64,000 nt of DNA from Alphaproteobacteria bacterium. GTDB taxonomy: Bacteria > Pseudomonadota > Alphaproteobacteria > Caulobacterales > Caulobacteraceae. A program made the translations under genes and the position numbers. The stretch is from contig JANXXK010000307.1 in NCBI GenBank assembly GCA_025350685.1, forward strand, positions 1 through 64,000, read 5' to 3'. Below the pieces are notes generated by a model. The model had not been told where the DNA came from. It saw only the letters and a program-made list of their open reading frames with translations, and made no database searches. How positions within the stretch are numbered: position 1 is the first letter of the stretch; every line of letters starts with the position of its first letter. Positions 49,620-58,664 of this stretch are shown here, piece by piece.

Positions 49620-50750
49620 TCAGGATTTCCAGCTGTCGACGTAAGCGGGGTTCTCGACACTGGCTGCGGCCTCACCGACCTCCAGCGGGTCACGGGTGTC
49701 GATCATCACCGCATATTCGTCGGTCGCCGCCTTGGGCTGGCTCAGCATGTTCTTCAGCGCCTTCGGGTGCGGGCCATGGGTGAAGCCCGACGGATGAAAC
49801 GTCATCATGCCCGCTTCGATGTGGTCGCGGCTGAAGAAATCGCCGGCGTGGTAGAACAGCACCTCGTCGAAGTCGTCGTTGTTGTGGAAGAACGGCACCT
49901 TCAGCGCGCCGGGGTCGGTCTCGAAAGGCCGCGGTGCGAAGGTGCAGACCACGAACCGGTCGCTGAGGAACGTCGTGTGGACGGATGGCGGCAGGTGGTA
50001 GCGGTGGCTGGTCACCGGGCGCAGGTCCTTCACGTTCAGCCGCACCGGCGCCAGGTCGCCGTGCCAGCCGACCGCGTCGAGCGGATTGTAGCCATAGGTC
50101 ACCGTGGAGACCGCGCCGCGCTTCTTGATCTCCACGCGATATTCGCCGGCCTGCGCCTGGTGCGCCTTGAACGCCTCGTCCAATGCCGGCGTCTCCAGCA
50201 TCGCCGGATCGAACAGGGCGTGGCCGCCCAGCAGGCCTTTGTCCGGCAGGCCGAAGTGGGTGTTGGTCGCCTGGATCATCAGGATCGCGGTCGGCGATGC
50301 AGGGCTCAGCCGCCACATGGTCCCGCGCGGCAGGTAGAGATAGTCGCCGGCGCTGTAGGCCAGCCGCCCATAGTCGCAGAACAGATCACCCGCGCCCTCG
50401 TGCACGAACAGCAACTGATCGCCGTCGGCGTTGCGGGCGAGCGCCGGCATGGCCTGCGCCAGTTTCCAGAACCGGATCTCGACCGCGGCATTGAACAGCA
50501 CCTTGCCCGCCGCCCACGGGCCGGGCTCGGCGGCGTTCAGGCCATTCAAGTCGAAGGCCCGCGGGCGCAACGGCCCCTCGAATGTCGTCCAGCTGGTCGG
50601 CGGCCGGGCGTGATGGATGAAGGCGGCGGGGCCGAAGAACCCTTCCTTGGAAATCTCCCGCTCATAGGTGCCGGCCGGCATGTCGGCGTGGGCCTGGCGC
50701 GAGTGCGTCCCCTGCGCGCCGCGGACGGGAATCCAGTTTCGGCCGGCCAT
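49620..50750 (-). CDS. hmgA: homogentisate 1,2-dioxygenase
   Basis: NNDDFDEVLFYHAGDFFSRDHIEAGMMTFHPSGFTHGPHP metal-binding region; adjacent to FAH and HppD genes. Confidence 0.9.
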   Translation of the reverse strand: MAGRNWIPVRGAQGTHSRQAHADMPAGTYEREISKEGFFGPAAFIHHARPPTSWTTFEGPLRPRAFDLNGLNAAEPGPWAAGKVLFNAAVEIRFWKLAQAMPALARNADGDQLLFVHEGAGDLFCDYGRLAYSAGDYLYLPRGTMWRLSPASPTAILMIQATNTHFGLPDKGLLGGHALFDPAMLETPALDEAFKAHQAQAGEYRVEIKKRGAVSTVTYGYNPLDAVGWHGDLAPVRLNVKDLRPVTSHRYHLPPSVHTTFLSDRFVVCTFAPRPFETDPGALKVPFFHNNDDFDEVLFYHAGDFFSRDHIEAGMMTFHPSGFTHGPHPKALKNMLSQPKAATDEYAVMIDTRDPLEVGEAAASVENPAYVDSWKS

Positions 50751-51724
50751 TACGGATCGTCCTTGTAGATGCCGACGGCCAGGGCCTGGCCCTCGGCGAT
50801 GCGCGCACGATACATGCCCGAGGTGTTGAAGCTCCAGGCCATCTGCCCGTCCGGCGCGACGCAGATCGCCCCGCCCTGGCCGCCCAGCTTCGTCAGGTCT
50901 TCCTGCACGACCCGGTCGGCCGCGGCCTGCAAGCCCATCCCCTGGAACTCCACTAGGGCGCAGATGCGGTGCGCCACGCCTAGGCGGATGAAATATTCAC
51001 CCTCGCCGGTGCCGGACACCGCCGCCGAGGCGTTCGACGCATAGGTGCCCGCGCCGATCAGCGGGCTGTCGCCGACCCGGCCCCAGCGCTTGGCCGTGGT
51101 CCCGCCGGTCGAGGTGCCCGCCGCCACGTTCGCATTCACGTCGCGCGCGACGACGCCGACCGTTCCGCGCTTGCCCTCGTCGTGTGCCAGCGCTCCCAGG
51201 TTTTCATCCGCCACCGAGCCCGCTGGCCGCGGCGGAACCGCCAGGCCCTCGCGCTTCAACTGCTTCTCCAGAGCCCGCCAGCGCCGCTCGACGAAGAAAT
51301 AGCTCGGATCGACCTGCTCGAACCCCTCGGCCGCGGCGAACGCATCGGCGCCGCTTCCCACCAGCAGCACATGCGGCGAACGCTCCTCCACCGCCCGCGC
51401 CAGCGAGATCGGGTTGCGTGTCCGCGTCACCGCCGCCACCGCGCCCGCCGCCAGGGTCTGGCCGCACATGATCGCCGCGTCCAGCTCGACGCAGCCGTCG
51501 GCGGTGAACACCGCCCCGCGCCCGGCGTTGAACAGCGGATCGTCCTCCAGCACGCGCACCGCGGTCTCGACCGCGTCCACCGCCGAGCGGCCCGCGCGCA
51601 GCACCGCTGCGCCGGCCTCGGACGCCGCGGCGAGCGACGCCCGATAGGCCACATCCTGTTCCGCCGACAGATCCGCGCGATCGATAACGCCCGACCCGCC
51701 GTGAACCACCAGTGACCAACTCAA
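50750..51724 (-). CDS. isoaspartyl peptidase / L-asparaginase (Ntn-hydrolase)
   Basis: LVVHGGSGVIDR, DDPLFNAGRGAVFTADG, GTVGVVARDVNANVAAGTSTGGTTAKRWGRVGDSPLIGAGTYA (Thr nucleophile). Confidence 0.93.
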   Translation of the reverse strand: MSWSLVVHGGSGVIDRADLSAEQDVAYRASLAAASEAGAAVLRAGRSAVDAVETAVRVLEDDPLFNAGRGAVFTADGCVELDAAIMCGQTLAAGAVAAVTRTRNPISLARAVEERSPHVLLVGSGADAFAAAEGFEQVDPSYFFVERRWRALEKQLKREGLAVPPRPAGSVADENLGALAHDEGKRGTVGVVARDVNANVAAGTSTGGTTAKRWGRVGDSPLIGAGTYASNASAAVSGTGEGEYFIRLGVAHRICALVEFQGMGLQAAADRVVQEDLTKLGGQGGAICVAPDGQMAWSFNTSGMYRARIAEGQALAVGIYKDDP

Positions 51725-51747
51725 AGTTCACTCCAAAATATAGAATC

Positions 51748-51874
51748 GTCATGGCCGGGCTCGTCCCGGCCACCCAGAAACGTCGGCGGGCGCCGGAGAA
51801 AGCGCAAGCGGCGATGCTGAACCTTTCCGGCTTCGCCGGCGCGTATGGGTCCCCGGGACGAGCCCGGGGATGAC
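51748..51874. repeat. REP-like palindromic intergenic element
   Basis: GTCATGGCCGGGCTCGTCCCGGCCACCCA ... TGGGTCCCCGGGACGAGCCCGGGGATGAC, each internally palindromic and mutually inverted. Confidence 0.75.
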
Positions 51875-51896
51875 GGGAGGGGAGGGGAGGGCAATA

Positions 51897-52994
51897 TCAG
51901 TCCTTCGCCGGCAGCACGCCCCGCCGTAGTTGGTCAGCCTCGATCGACTCGAACAAGGCCTTGAAGTTGCCCTCGCCGAAGCCCTCGTTGCCCTTGCGCT
52001 GGATCAGCTCGAAGAAGATCGGCCCGATCATGTTCTCGGTGAAGATCTGCAGCAGCAGGCCCTGGCCCTCGGTGGGCGCCCCGTCGATCAGGATCTTGTC
52101 GGCCTGCAGCCGTTGCACGTCCTCGCCGTGGCCCGGAACCCGCGCGTCGATGCCCGCGAAATAGGTATCGATGGTGTCCTGGAACTTTACGCCCTGGTCG
52201 CGCATCGTTTCGACGGAGACGTAGATGTCGTCGGTCCCCAGCGCCACGTGCTGGATGCCCTCGCCCTTGTAGTCCTTCAGGAACTCCTCGATCTGCGAGT
52301 GCTCGTCGCGGCTCTCGTTGAGCGGGATGCGGATCTTGCCGCAGGGGCTGGTCATCGCCTTGGAGATCAGCGCCGTCTGCTTGCCCTCGATGTCGAAATA
52401 GCGGATCTCGCGGAAGTTGAAGATGCGCTCGTAGAATTCCGCCCACGTCGCCATCTGGCCGCGATGCACGTTGTGCGTCAGGTGGTCGAGGTAGGTCAGG
52501 CCCCTGGAATTGGCCGCCATCGTCGCCTCGGCCCCCTCGATGGGGACGAAGTCGACGTCATAGATCTCCTGCGCCCCATAGCGGTCGACCAGATAGAGGT
52601 TCGAGCCGCCGATCCCCTCGATGGCCGGGATGTTCAGCTCCATCGGTCCCACCGGTCCGACCACCGCCTTGGCGCCGCGCTCGACCGCCAGCTTCAGCGC
52701 CTTGGCGGCGTCGCGCACCCGGAACGCCATGGCGTTGGCCGACGGCCCGTGCGCCTCGCGGAACGCCGCGGCTTGGCCGGACGGCTCCATGTTGAGGATG
52801 AAGTTGATGTCGCCCTGGCGGAAGCGCAGCACGTTCTTCGAGCGGTGCCTGGAGACCGCCGTGAAGCCCATCAGCTCGAAGAGGCCCTTCAAACGTTCCG
52901 GCTCCGGCGAGGTGAACTCGACGAACTCGAAGCCGTCGGTGCCCAGCGGGTTGTTGAACAGGTCGCGAGTAGGGGCGGGGGCTTCGACAGTCAT
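51897..52994 (-). CDS. hppD: 4-hydroxyphenylpyruvate dioxygenase
   Basis: LTYLDHLTHNVHRGQM, GIQHVALGTDDIYVSVE, LLLQIFTENMIGPIFFELIQRKGNEGFGEGNFKALFESIE. Confidence 0.96.
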   Translation of the reverse strand: MTVEAPAPTRDLFNNPLGTDGFEFVEFTSPEPERLKGLFELMGFTAVSRHRSKNVLRFRQGDINFILNMEPSGQAAAFREAHGPSANAMAFRVRDAAKALKLAVERGAKAVVGPVGPMELNIPAIEGIGGSNLYLVDRYGAQEIYDVDFVPIEGAEATMAANSRGLTYLDHLTHNVHRGQMATWAEFYERIFNFREIRYFDIEGKQTALISKAMTSPCGKIRIPLNESRDEHSQIEEFLKDYKGEGIQHVALGTDDIYVSVETMRDQGVKFQDTIDTYFAGIDARVPGHGEDVQRLQADKILIDGAPTEGQGLLLQIFTENMIGPIFFELIQRKGNEGFGEGNFKALFESIEADQLRRGVLPAKD

Positions 52995-53023
52995 GGGCTC
53001 AAGTCTCCGGTTCGGCGCAGTTC

Positions 53024-53037
53024 GTATCATATGAAAC
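53024..53037. promoter_or_regulatory. palindromic operator candidate upstream of hppD (MarR-type)
   Basis: GTATCATATGAAAC, imperfect inverted repeat centred on CATATG, 30 bp upstream of the hppD ATG. Confidence 0.5.
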
Positions 53038-53146
53038 TAGTTTGCGGTAGCGGGAAGACAAGGTTTGTCCGGCCTGCTAGCTGCCCATCTGATACCTCAA
53101 CGCAGACAACCTCTCCCGGGATCGCCGATGCTTCGCAAAGCCGCCC

Positions 53147-53707
53147 ATGCTTCGTAAGACCTATGACTGGGTCATGTCGCTCGCCGCTTCACCCCGTGCG
53201 CCGCTGGCGCTGGGGATCGTGGCCTTCTGCGAGGGCCTGTTCTTCCCGATTCCGCCGGACGTGCTGTTGATGCCGGTGGTGCTGTCGCGCCGCGAGCATG
53301 CCCTGCGTTACGCCGCCATCACCGTGGTCTGCTCGCTCGCCGGCGGCTCCTGCGGCTTCGCCGTGGGCCATTTCCTGCAGCCGGTCGGCGAGTGGATCCT
53401 GTCGCTCACCGGCGGCGACTTCCACACTTTCCAGGCCTGGTACGGCCGCTATGGCCTGGTGCTGATCGCCGTGCCGATTCCCTACAAGCTGACAGCCATC
53501 GCCTCCGGCTTCGGGCAGGTGCCGTATTGGCAGTTCCTGCTGGTCTCCTTGCTGGTCCGCGGCCTGCGCTTCGGCGGCGAGGCGCTGCTCTTGAAGATCT
53601 ACGGCCCGCCCATCCAGGCCTTCGTCGAAAAGCGCCTGGCCCTGGTCGCCAGCGGCGTAGCGCTCGCCGTCGTTGGCCTGGTCCTGGCGCTGAAGTTGGC
53701 CCACTAG
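53147..53707 (+). CDS. YqaA/DedA-like (VTT domain) membrane protein
   Basis: AFCEGLFFPIPPDVLLMPVVLSRREHALRYAAITVVCSLAGGSCGFAVGHFL...FHTFQAWYGRYGLVLIAVPIPYKLTAIASGFG. Confidence 0.85.
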   Translation: MLRKTYDWVMSLAASPRAPLALGIVAFCEGLFFPIPPDVLLMPVVLSRREHALRYAAITVVCSLAGGSCGFAVGHFLQPVGEWILSLTGGDFHTFQAWYGRYGLVLIAVPIPYKLTAIASGFGQVPYWQFLLVSLLVRGLRFGGEALLLKIYGPPIQAFVEKRLALVASGVALAVVGLVLALKLAH

Positions 53708-53749
53708 CCGCCTGCCTCCGCGCCAGCGGAGGCCGCCAAATTTCAAAAC

Positions 53750-53775
53750 CACGGAAAACACGGAAAACACGGAAG
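53750..53775. repeat. 9-bp tandem repeat (CACGGAAAA x3)
   Basis: CACGGAAAA CACGGAAAA CACGGAAG. Confidence 0.8.
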
Positions 53776-53847
53776 GCGCCCGCTGCGCGGGGCTATCTGG
53801 CCAACCCGCTAGGGCAGGTCCAAGAGCCGGGCTATAGAGGCTGTCCC

Positions 53848-54360
53848 ATGCCGACCGTGCTCAATCCGATCCTCGACCGCTGGCGTTTCTTCGCCCTGTT
53901 GGCCTCGGCCGCCATGCTGGCGATCGCCCACGCCTTCCAGACCTTCGACCACCTGGCCCCCTGCGAGCTCTGCCTGAAGCAGCGCACCGTCTATTGGACC
54001 GCCACGGGCGTCGCCGCCGTGGCCATGGTGATCGTGCGCCGTCCCGGCGGCCCCTTGATCCGCGAGGCCACCTGCTGGCTGCTGGCTGCGATCTTCCTCA
54101 CCGGCTTCGGGATCGCCGTCTACCACGCCGGCGCGGAGTGGAAATTCTGGCCCGGCCCGCAGAGCTGCTCCGGCGGCGGCAGTGTCAACATGAAGGACCT
54201 GCAGGACCTGCTCGCCGGCAAGAGCGGCAAGGTCGTGCGCTGCGACGAAGCCGCCTGGGTCTTCGCGGGCCTCTCCATGGCCGGCTGGAACGCGGTGGCC
54301 TCGCTGATCATGGCGGGCCTCAGCGCCGCCTCGGCTGTGCGCGAGCGCAGGAAGTCATGA
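53848..54360 (+). CDS. dsbB: disulfide bond formation protein B
   Basis: FDHLAPCELCLKQRTVYW CxxC; GPQSCSGGG...VVRCDE; four TM helices. Confidence 0.88.
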   Translation: MPTVLNPILDRWRFFALLASAAMLAIAHAFQTFDHLAPCELCLKQRTVYWTATGVAAVAMVIVRRPGGPLIREATCWLLAAIFLTGFGIAVYHAGAEWKFWPGPQSCSGGGSVNMKDLQDLLAGKSGKVVRCDEAAWVFAGLSMAGWNAVASLIMAGLSAASAVRERRKS

Positions 54361-54920
54361 CTGAAAAGCCCGTTCCCCCGAGACCAGGCCGCGGCGCGCT
54401 CGCCGCCCGCATGGCCGAGATCCTGCGCGTCGACCACGCCGGCGAGATGGCCGCCGTCGCCATCTACAAGGGCCAGCACGCCGTGCTCGGCAAGGCGCCC
54501 GGCCACGAGCGCATAGCCGGCCAGCTCGCCCACATGGCCGACCAGGAGGCCGTCCACCTCGCCCGCTTCGACGCCCTGATCACCGAGCGCCGGGTCCGCC
54601 CGACCGCGCTCGCCCCGGTCTGGCGCCTGGCTGCTTTCGCGCTCGGCGCCGGCACAGCCTTGATGGGCGACAAGGCCGCGCATGCCTGCACCGAGGCTGT
54701 CGAGACGGTGATCGAGGAACACTACGCCCACCAGATCGCCGAGATCGCCGGCCGCGACCCGGCGCTCGCCGCCGAGCTCTCGCAATTCCGCGACGACGAA
54801 CTCGCCCACCGCGACCTGGCGGTGGAGGAGGGCGCCCACGAAGCGCCCGGCTACGCCCTGCTCGCCGCCGTCATCCGCACCGGCTGCCGCACCGCCATCA
54901 AGATCAGCGAGAAACTGTAA
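54357..54920 (+). CDS. coq7: demethoxyubiquinone hydroxylase family (Coq7)
   Basis: EILRVDHAGEMAAVAIYKGQHAVL, HMADQEAVHLARFD, GDKAAHACTEAVETVIEEHYAHQI, DELAHRDLA diiron ligands; ATGA overlap with dsbB. Confidence 0.93.
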   Translation: MTEKPVPPRPGRGALAARMAEILRVDHAGEMAAVAIYKGQHAVLGKAPGHERIAGQLAHMADQEAVHLARFDALITERRVRPTALAPVWRLAAFALGAGTALMGDKAAHACTEAVETVIEEHYAHQIAEIAGRDPALAAELSQFRDDELAHRDLAVEEGAHEAPGYALLAAVIRTGCRTAIKISEKL

Positions 54921-55113
54921 CCTCCCGGCCCATCGCGAAGATCGGCTCGAAGCAGTCGAGGATCAGCCGCCTGGCGTCGAACGGCGGCTCGCCGGCGCTG
55001 TCCATGCGCGGGTCCTGATGCATCCGCTCCTCGGCCTCATAGAAGCTCGCCCTGTCCGGCCAGACCTGCCAGGAAAACACGATCTTCTCGCCCGCCTCAA
55101 CGCCCCCCTTCAA
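54904..55113 (-). pseudogene. C-terminal remnant of a DUF1428-like protein (TTG start)
   Basis: 69 aa: EKIVFSWQVWPDRASFYEAEERMHQDPRMD...PPFDARRLILDCFEPIF resembles only the C-terminal half of DUF1428 proteins; TTGA overlap with the upstream gene. Confidence 0.5.
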
Positions 55114-56069
55114 CGCCGTGCGGCGGCCGCGGCCGCCCGCGCCACGGCTTCTTCGTGGCGTGCGCCGGCCAGGATGTTGGGCAACGAATAGTTCCCCTCG
55201 TGGCAGGCGTGCTCGTACATCAGCTTGTCGGTGCGGAACCAGGAGAATTCCCCCAGCCAGGGCGCCGCATAGGTCTTCGGCTCGATCACCGTGAATTGGT
55301 AGAGCAGTTCGCGTTTGGAGACCGGCGTCAGCCGCTCGATCACCGTCGCCGCGCCCGGCACCAGCATGATCGGGCCGATCCGGAAGCTATCGGCGTCGGG
55401 CATGCCCACGGTCTCGACGACCAGGGTCGCCCCCTCCCAATGCCCGATGGAGTCCCCCAGCCGCGTCCACTGCCCTTTGGGCGCGTGCTGGTCGGTGATC
55501 GGGACGACGCGCAGATCGTCGCCATACTCGCTGTGCAGGACGACCTTGTCCGGCAGCACAAGGATCTGCAGCTGGCCGCCGAGAACGATGGACGCCATCG
55601 GCGGTTGGCCATCGCCGACCAGGCACCGCTCGGGATTGGGCCGCTGCTCGGGATTGTCGAAGATCTCGGGGGGCGGCGGAGACCTGAGCATCTTCTGCGC
55701 CGCCGGCGTGTAGGGCATCTTGCCGTCGGCCGGCTGGACTAGGATGCGAGTTCGCCGCTCGCCCCGCACGATGGGCAGGCCATCCGACCGCAGCACCAGC
55801 TCCGGCACCTCTGGGTCCAGGCCCCTCACGAAGAAGGCGGCGAACGCCGGGCCGGCGACGGCGGCGGCCGCCTTGGCCTCGCGTTCCGGGATGACCAGGT
55901 TCGGGGTCTGCGGCGTGGCCTCCAACGGCATGATGAAGTTCGCCGACCAGCGGCCTTCGAGGCTGAGTTTCGCATGGCTCGGCGCGGCGTGCGCGCGGGG
56001 CTGGGCGGCCGCTGCGCCGGCGCCTAGGAGCGCGCAGACGAGAAGCCCTGCGGCCGGCTTGAGCGTCAT
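55110..56069 (-). CDS. secreted hypothetical protein
   Basis: MTLKPAAGLLVCALLGAGAAAAQPRAHA signal; RLGDSIGHWEGATLVVETVGMPD motif. Confidence 0.72.
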   Translation of the reverse strand: MTLKPAAGLLVCALLGAGAAAAQPRAHAAPSHAKLSLEGRWSANFIMPLEATPQTPNLVIPEREAKAAAAVAGPAFAAFFVRGLDPEVPELVLRSDGLPIVRGERRTRILVQPADGKMPYTPAAQKMLRSPPPPEIFDNPEQRPNPERCLVGDGQPPMASIVLGGQLQILVLPDKVVLHSEYGDDLRVVPITDQHAPKGQWTRLGDSIGHWEGATLVVETVGMPDADSFRIGPIMLVPGAATVIERLTPVSKRELLYQFTVIEPKTYAAPWLGEFSWFRTDKLMYEHACHEGNYSLPNILAGARHEEAVARAAAAAARR

Positions 56070-56489
56070 GTTGCTGTCCTCCCCGACGCCCGGCCGTCCG
56101 GCTTGCGCCGCCAGCCTACTCACCGACCTGCATTACTGGCAATCTCGCGCCGCCGCGCAGGGGGTGTTGCGCGCCGCGCAGTTGGCGGTCTTCACCGCCA
56201 CCTCGAGCGGTTGATAGAGGCGCCCGACTCTCCTCTCCCAAGGGCGCCCTCTCCCAGCCTCTCCCACAGGACCGCGACCCGACAGCCTTGGACCAAGGGC
56301 CCTCAAAGCCCCATCGGGTCCAATGCAGAGACCGTCCCTACCGCCGGCGCCGCCCTCTCCCAACCTGTCCCACGATGCTCCTCATCTGGGAGACGAGCGG
56401 GTTGTGGGAACACCTGTGGCCCCCCGCCTCATCCTGGCCGATAGTGCCTGCCAGGAGCGCGGACGCAGACCCGCCCAGGAGGACGCCCC

Positions 56490-57704
56490 ATGACCTACGC
56501 CCCCGCCGACCGCGTCATCTATGACGCCGACAGCCACATCATGGAGCTGCCGGACTTCCTCAAGCGCTACGCTGATCCGGCGCTGCGGGAGGAAATCCCC
56601 GAGGTCTCCTACAAGGCCTCGATCGTCACCGACGAGGAGGTGGCGGTGATCATGGGGCAGGGCGGGCGGCACAGCCCCGAGCACGTCGCCGCCCAGATCG
56701 CGCTCGGCGACCAGCTCATCGAGAAATCGAAAGAGATCCAGGCGCTGGGCGCCTTCAATTCCGCCGACCGCACCACCGCGCTCGACCTGCTGGGCTTCCG
56801 CAAGCAGCTGCTGTTCGCCACCCACTCGGTGGCCATGCCGTTCTCGCCGTCATCCAAGCTGGAGCACCGCCTGCGCTATGGTGCCGCGCGCGCCCACAAC
56901 CGCCACATGGCCGAGTTCTGCAAGACCGAGAAACGCCTGATCGGCGTCGCCGTCGTGCCGCTGGACGACCCGGAGCTGGCCATGGCCGAGCTCGACTTCG
57001 CCATCGAAAACGGTCTCGGCGCCGCCTGGCTGCCGCATCGCCCCTGCGGCGACCGCTCCCCCGGCCATGTGGACCTAGACCCTCTATGGGCGCGGATGGC
57101 CGAGGCCGGCCTGCCCTTCGTCCTGCACGTGGGCGGCGCGCCGCTGCAGATGGCCAAGGCCTGGATGAATAACGGCCGCCCGCCGACCAAGGACTGGCTG
57201 GGCGGCGGCGAGAACCTGCGCACCAAGGACATCGCCCTGCTGCACGAGGGCCCCGAGGCCTTCCTCACCATGCTGGTCCTGGACGGCGTTCTAGAACGCC
57301 ACCCCACCCTGCGCGGCGCGGTGGTCGAGCTGGGCGCCGGCTGGGTGCCGGAGCTGCTTCGCCGCCTCGACTGGGTGGTCAAGCACTGGAGCCGCAATGA
57401 CGCCAACCTGCAGGGCTTGAGCCGCGTCCCCTCCGAACAGATCACCCAGCAGCTGGCCTTCACCCCCTTCGTCTTCGAGGAGGTGGGTGTGTTCATCGAC
57501 GGGTCGAACCCGGACCTCTACCTGTTCTCCAGCGACTACCCGCACATCGAGGGCGGGCGGAACCCGATCGGCCGTTTCGAGGCCTCGCTGGGCGACCGCT
57601 CCGAAGCCATCCGCGCGAAGTTCTACACCGACAACTTCCTGCGGATTTTCCCGGACGCCGGGGCCGCGCCGGGCAAGGCGGCGAGGACGAGCGCTGCGGC
57701 CTAG
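56490..57704 (+). CDS. amidohydrolase family (ACMSD-like TIM barrel) protein
   Basis: VIYDADSHIMELPDFLKRY, LIGVAVVPLDDPELAMAEL, LPFVLHVGG, LFSSDYPHIEGG. Confidence 0.88.
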   Translation: MTYAPADRVIYDADSHIMELPDFLKRYADPALREEIPEVSYKASIVTDEEVAVIMGQGGRHSPEHVAAQIALGDQLIEKSKEIQALGAFNSADRTTALDLLGFRKQLLFATHSVAMPFSPSSKLEHRLRYGAARAHNRHMAEFCKTEKRLIGVAVVPLDDPELAMAELDFAIENGLGAAWLPHRPCGDRSPGHVDLDPLWARMAEAGLPFVLHVGGAPLQMAKAWMNNGRPPTKDWLGGGENLRTKDIALLHEGPEAFLTMLVLDGVLERHPTLRGAVVELGAGWVPELLRRLDWVVKHWSRNDANLQGLSRVPSEQITQQLAFTPFVFEEVGVFIDGSNPDLYLFSSDYPHIEGGRNPIGRFEASLGDRSEAIRAKFYTDNFLRIFPDAGAAPGKAARTSAAA

Positions 57705-57850
57705 GTTGACTCAGGGAAGGTGGGGATCGGTCGCCGCAGGCGAGACGCCCCGTCGCCCTACCGCTCGCGGGGCGGGCGATCCGGTTGGCCCTGCGCCGCG
57801 TTAATTCGCCGGGTCGCCGACGGCCATGTCCTGGCCTCCGTCGCGTCATG

Positions 57851-57890
57851 AAAGAGCCGCCCCCGGCGCGCGGAAGCGGCTCTCATCTTT
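57851..57890. terminator. bidirectional terminator-like hairpin
   Basis: AAAGAGCCGC...GCGGCTCT-CATCTTT between convergent genes. Confidence 0.7.
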
Positions 57891-57908
57891 AACAGTAAGG
57901 GCTCGACG

Positions 57909-58664
57909 CTACTGCGGCGCGGTCTCGGTCGGCGCGGGCGAGGTCGCCGCAGGCGCGGGAACCTCAGCGGCCGGAGCCGATTGCACGGGCGCCGGGCTTA
58001 GGGCCGGCGCCAGGCCGTGGAACGCCGGAGTCGTGGGGCTGGTCGGGGCCTGGGTCGAGGCGGTGGGCGCATAGGCCTGCGGTCCGGCGGGAAGCACGGC
58101 GCGTGCGGTCGCGCCGGCGATGGGGTTGCGGGACGCCGGCGCTGCGTGAGTGGTCGTTGTGGTGATCGTGTGGGTCGCCGCGGGGCGGATCACCGGCGGG
58201 GCGGGCGAGGCGGTGTTGATCGCCAGCTGGCGCGGCGCCGGTGTTGCGGCGGCCGGCGGGGCGGGGGTGGTGGTGGTCGTGGTCGCCGAGCCGGGCGTCA
58301 GCTCGGCCACCCCCTGGCTGGCAGGCTGGGTCGCATACCAGCCGGCCGCGGCCAGGCCAGCGACCAGGATGATCCCCGCGCCGACGACCAGCGGCGCGGC
58401 GCTGCGCTTGCGGACGGTCGTTCGCGTCGCATAGGCCGGCGCGGCGGCGAAGGTGCTGGTCGCCGGGTCGGCGAAATCGGTTCGGCTGGACACCGGCGCA
58501 CTCGGCGCGAACGAGCGTCCCTCGGCGGCGACGGTGTCGACGGACTGCGGCGAGGTGATCCCGCCGCTGCGGCGCTTCTTGCCGCGCTCCCACGCCGGGA
58601 TCGGCGCGAACATCGGGCTCTCGGTGTCGGCGGGGTTGGGTGAGTTGGAAAAATCGATGGTCAT
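57909..58664 (-). CDS. single-TM protein with Ala/Thr/Pro-rich low-complexity domain
   Basis: RSAAPLVVGAGIILVAGLAAAGWYATQPAS TM segment; TTTTTTPAPPAAATPAP, HTITTTTTHAAPAS. Confidence 0.65.
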   Translation of the reverse strand: MTIDFSNSPNPADTESPMFAPIPAWERGKKRRSGGITSPQSVDTVAAEGRSFAPSAPVSSRTDFADPATSTFAAAPAYATRTTVRKRSAAPLVVGAGIILVAGLAAAGWYATQPASQGVAELTPGSATTTTTTPAPPAAATPAPRQLAINTASPAPPVIRPAATHTITTTTTHAAPASRNPIAGATARAVLPAGPQAYAPTASTQAPTSPTTPAFHGLAPALSPAPVQSAPAAEVPAPAATSPAPTETAPQ

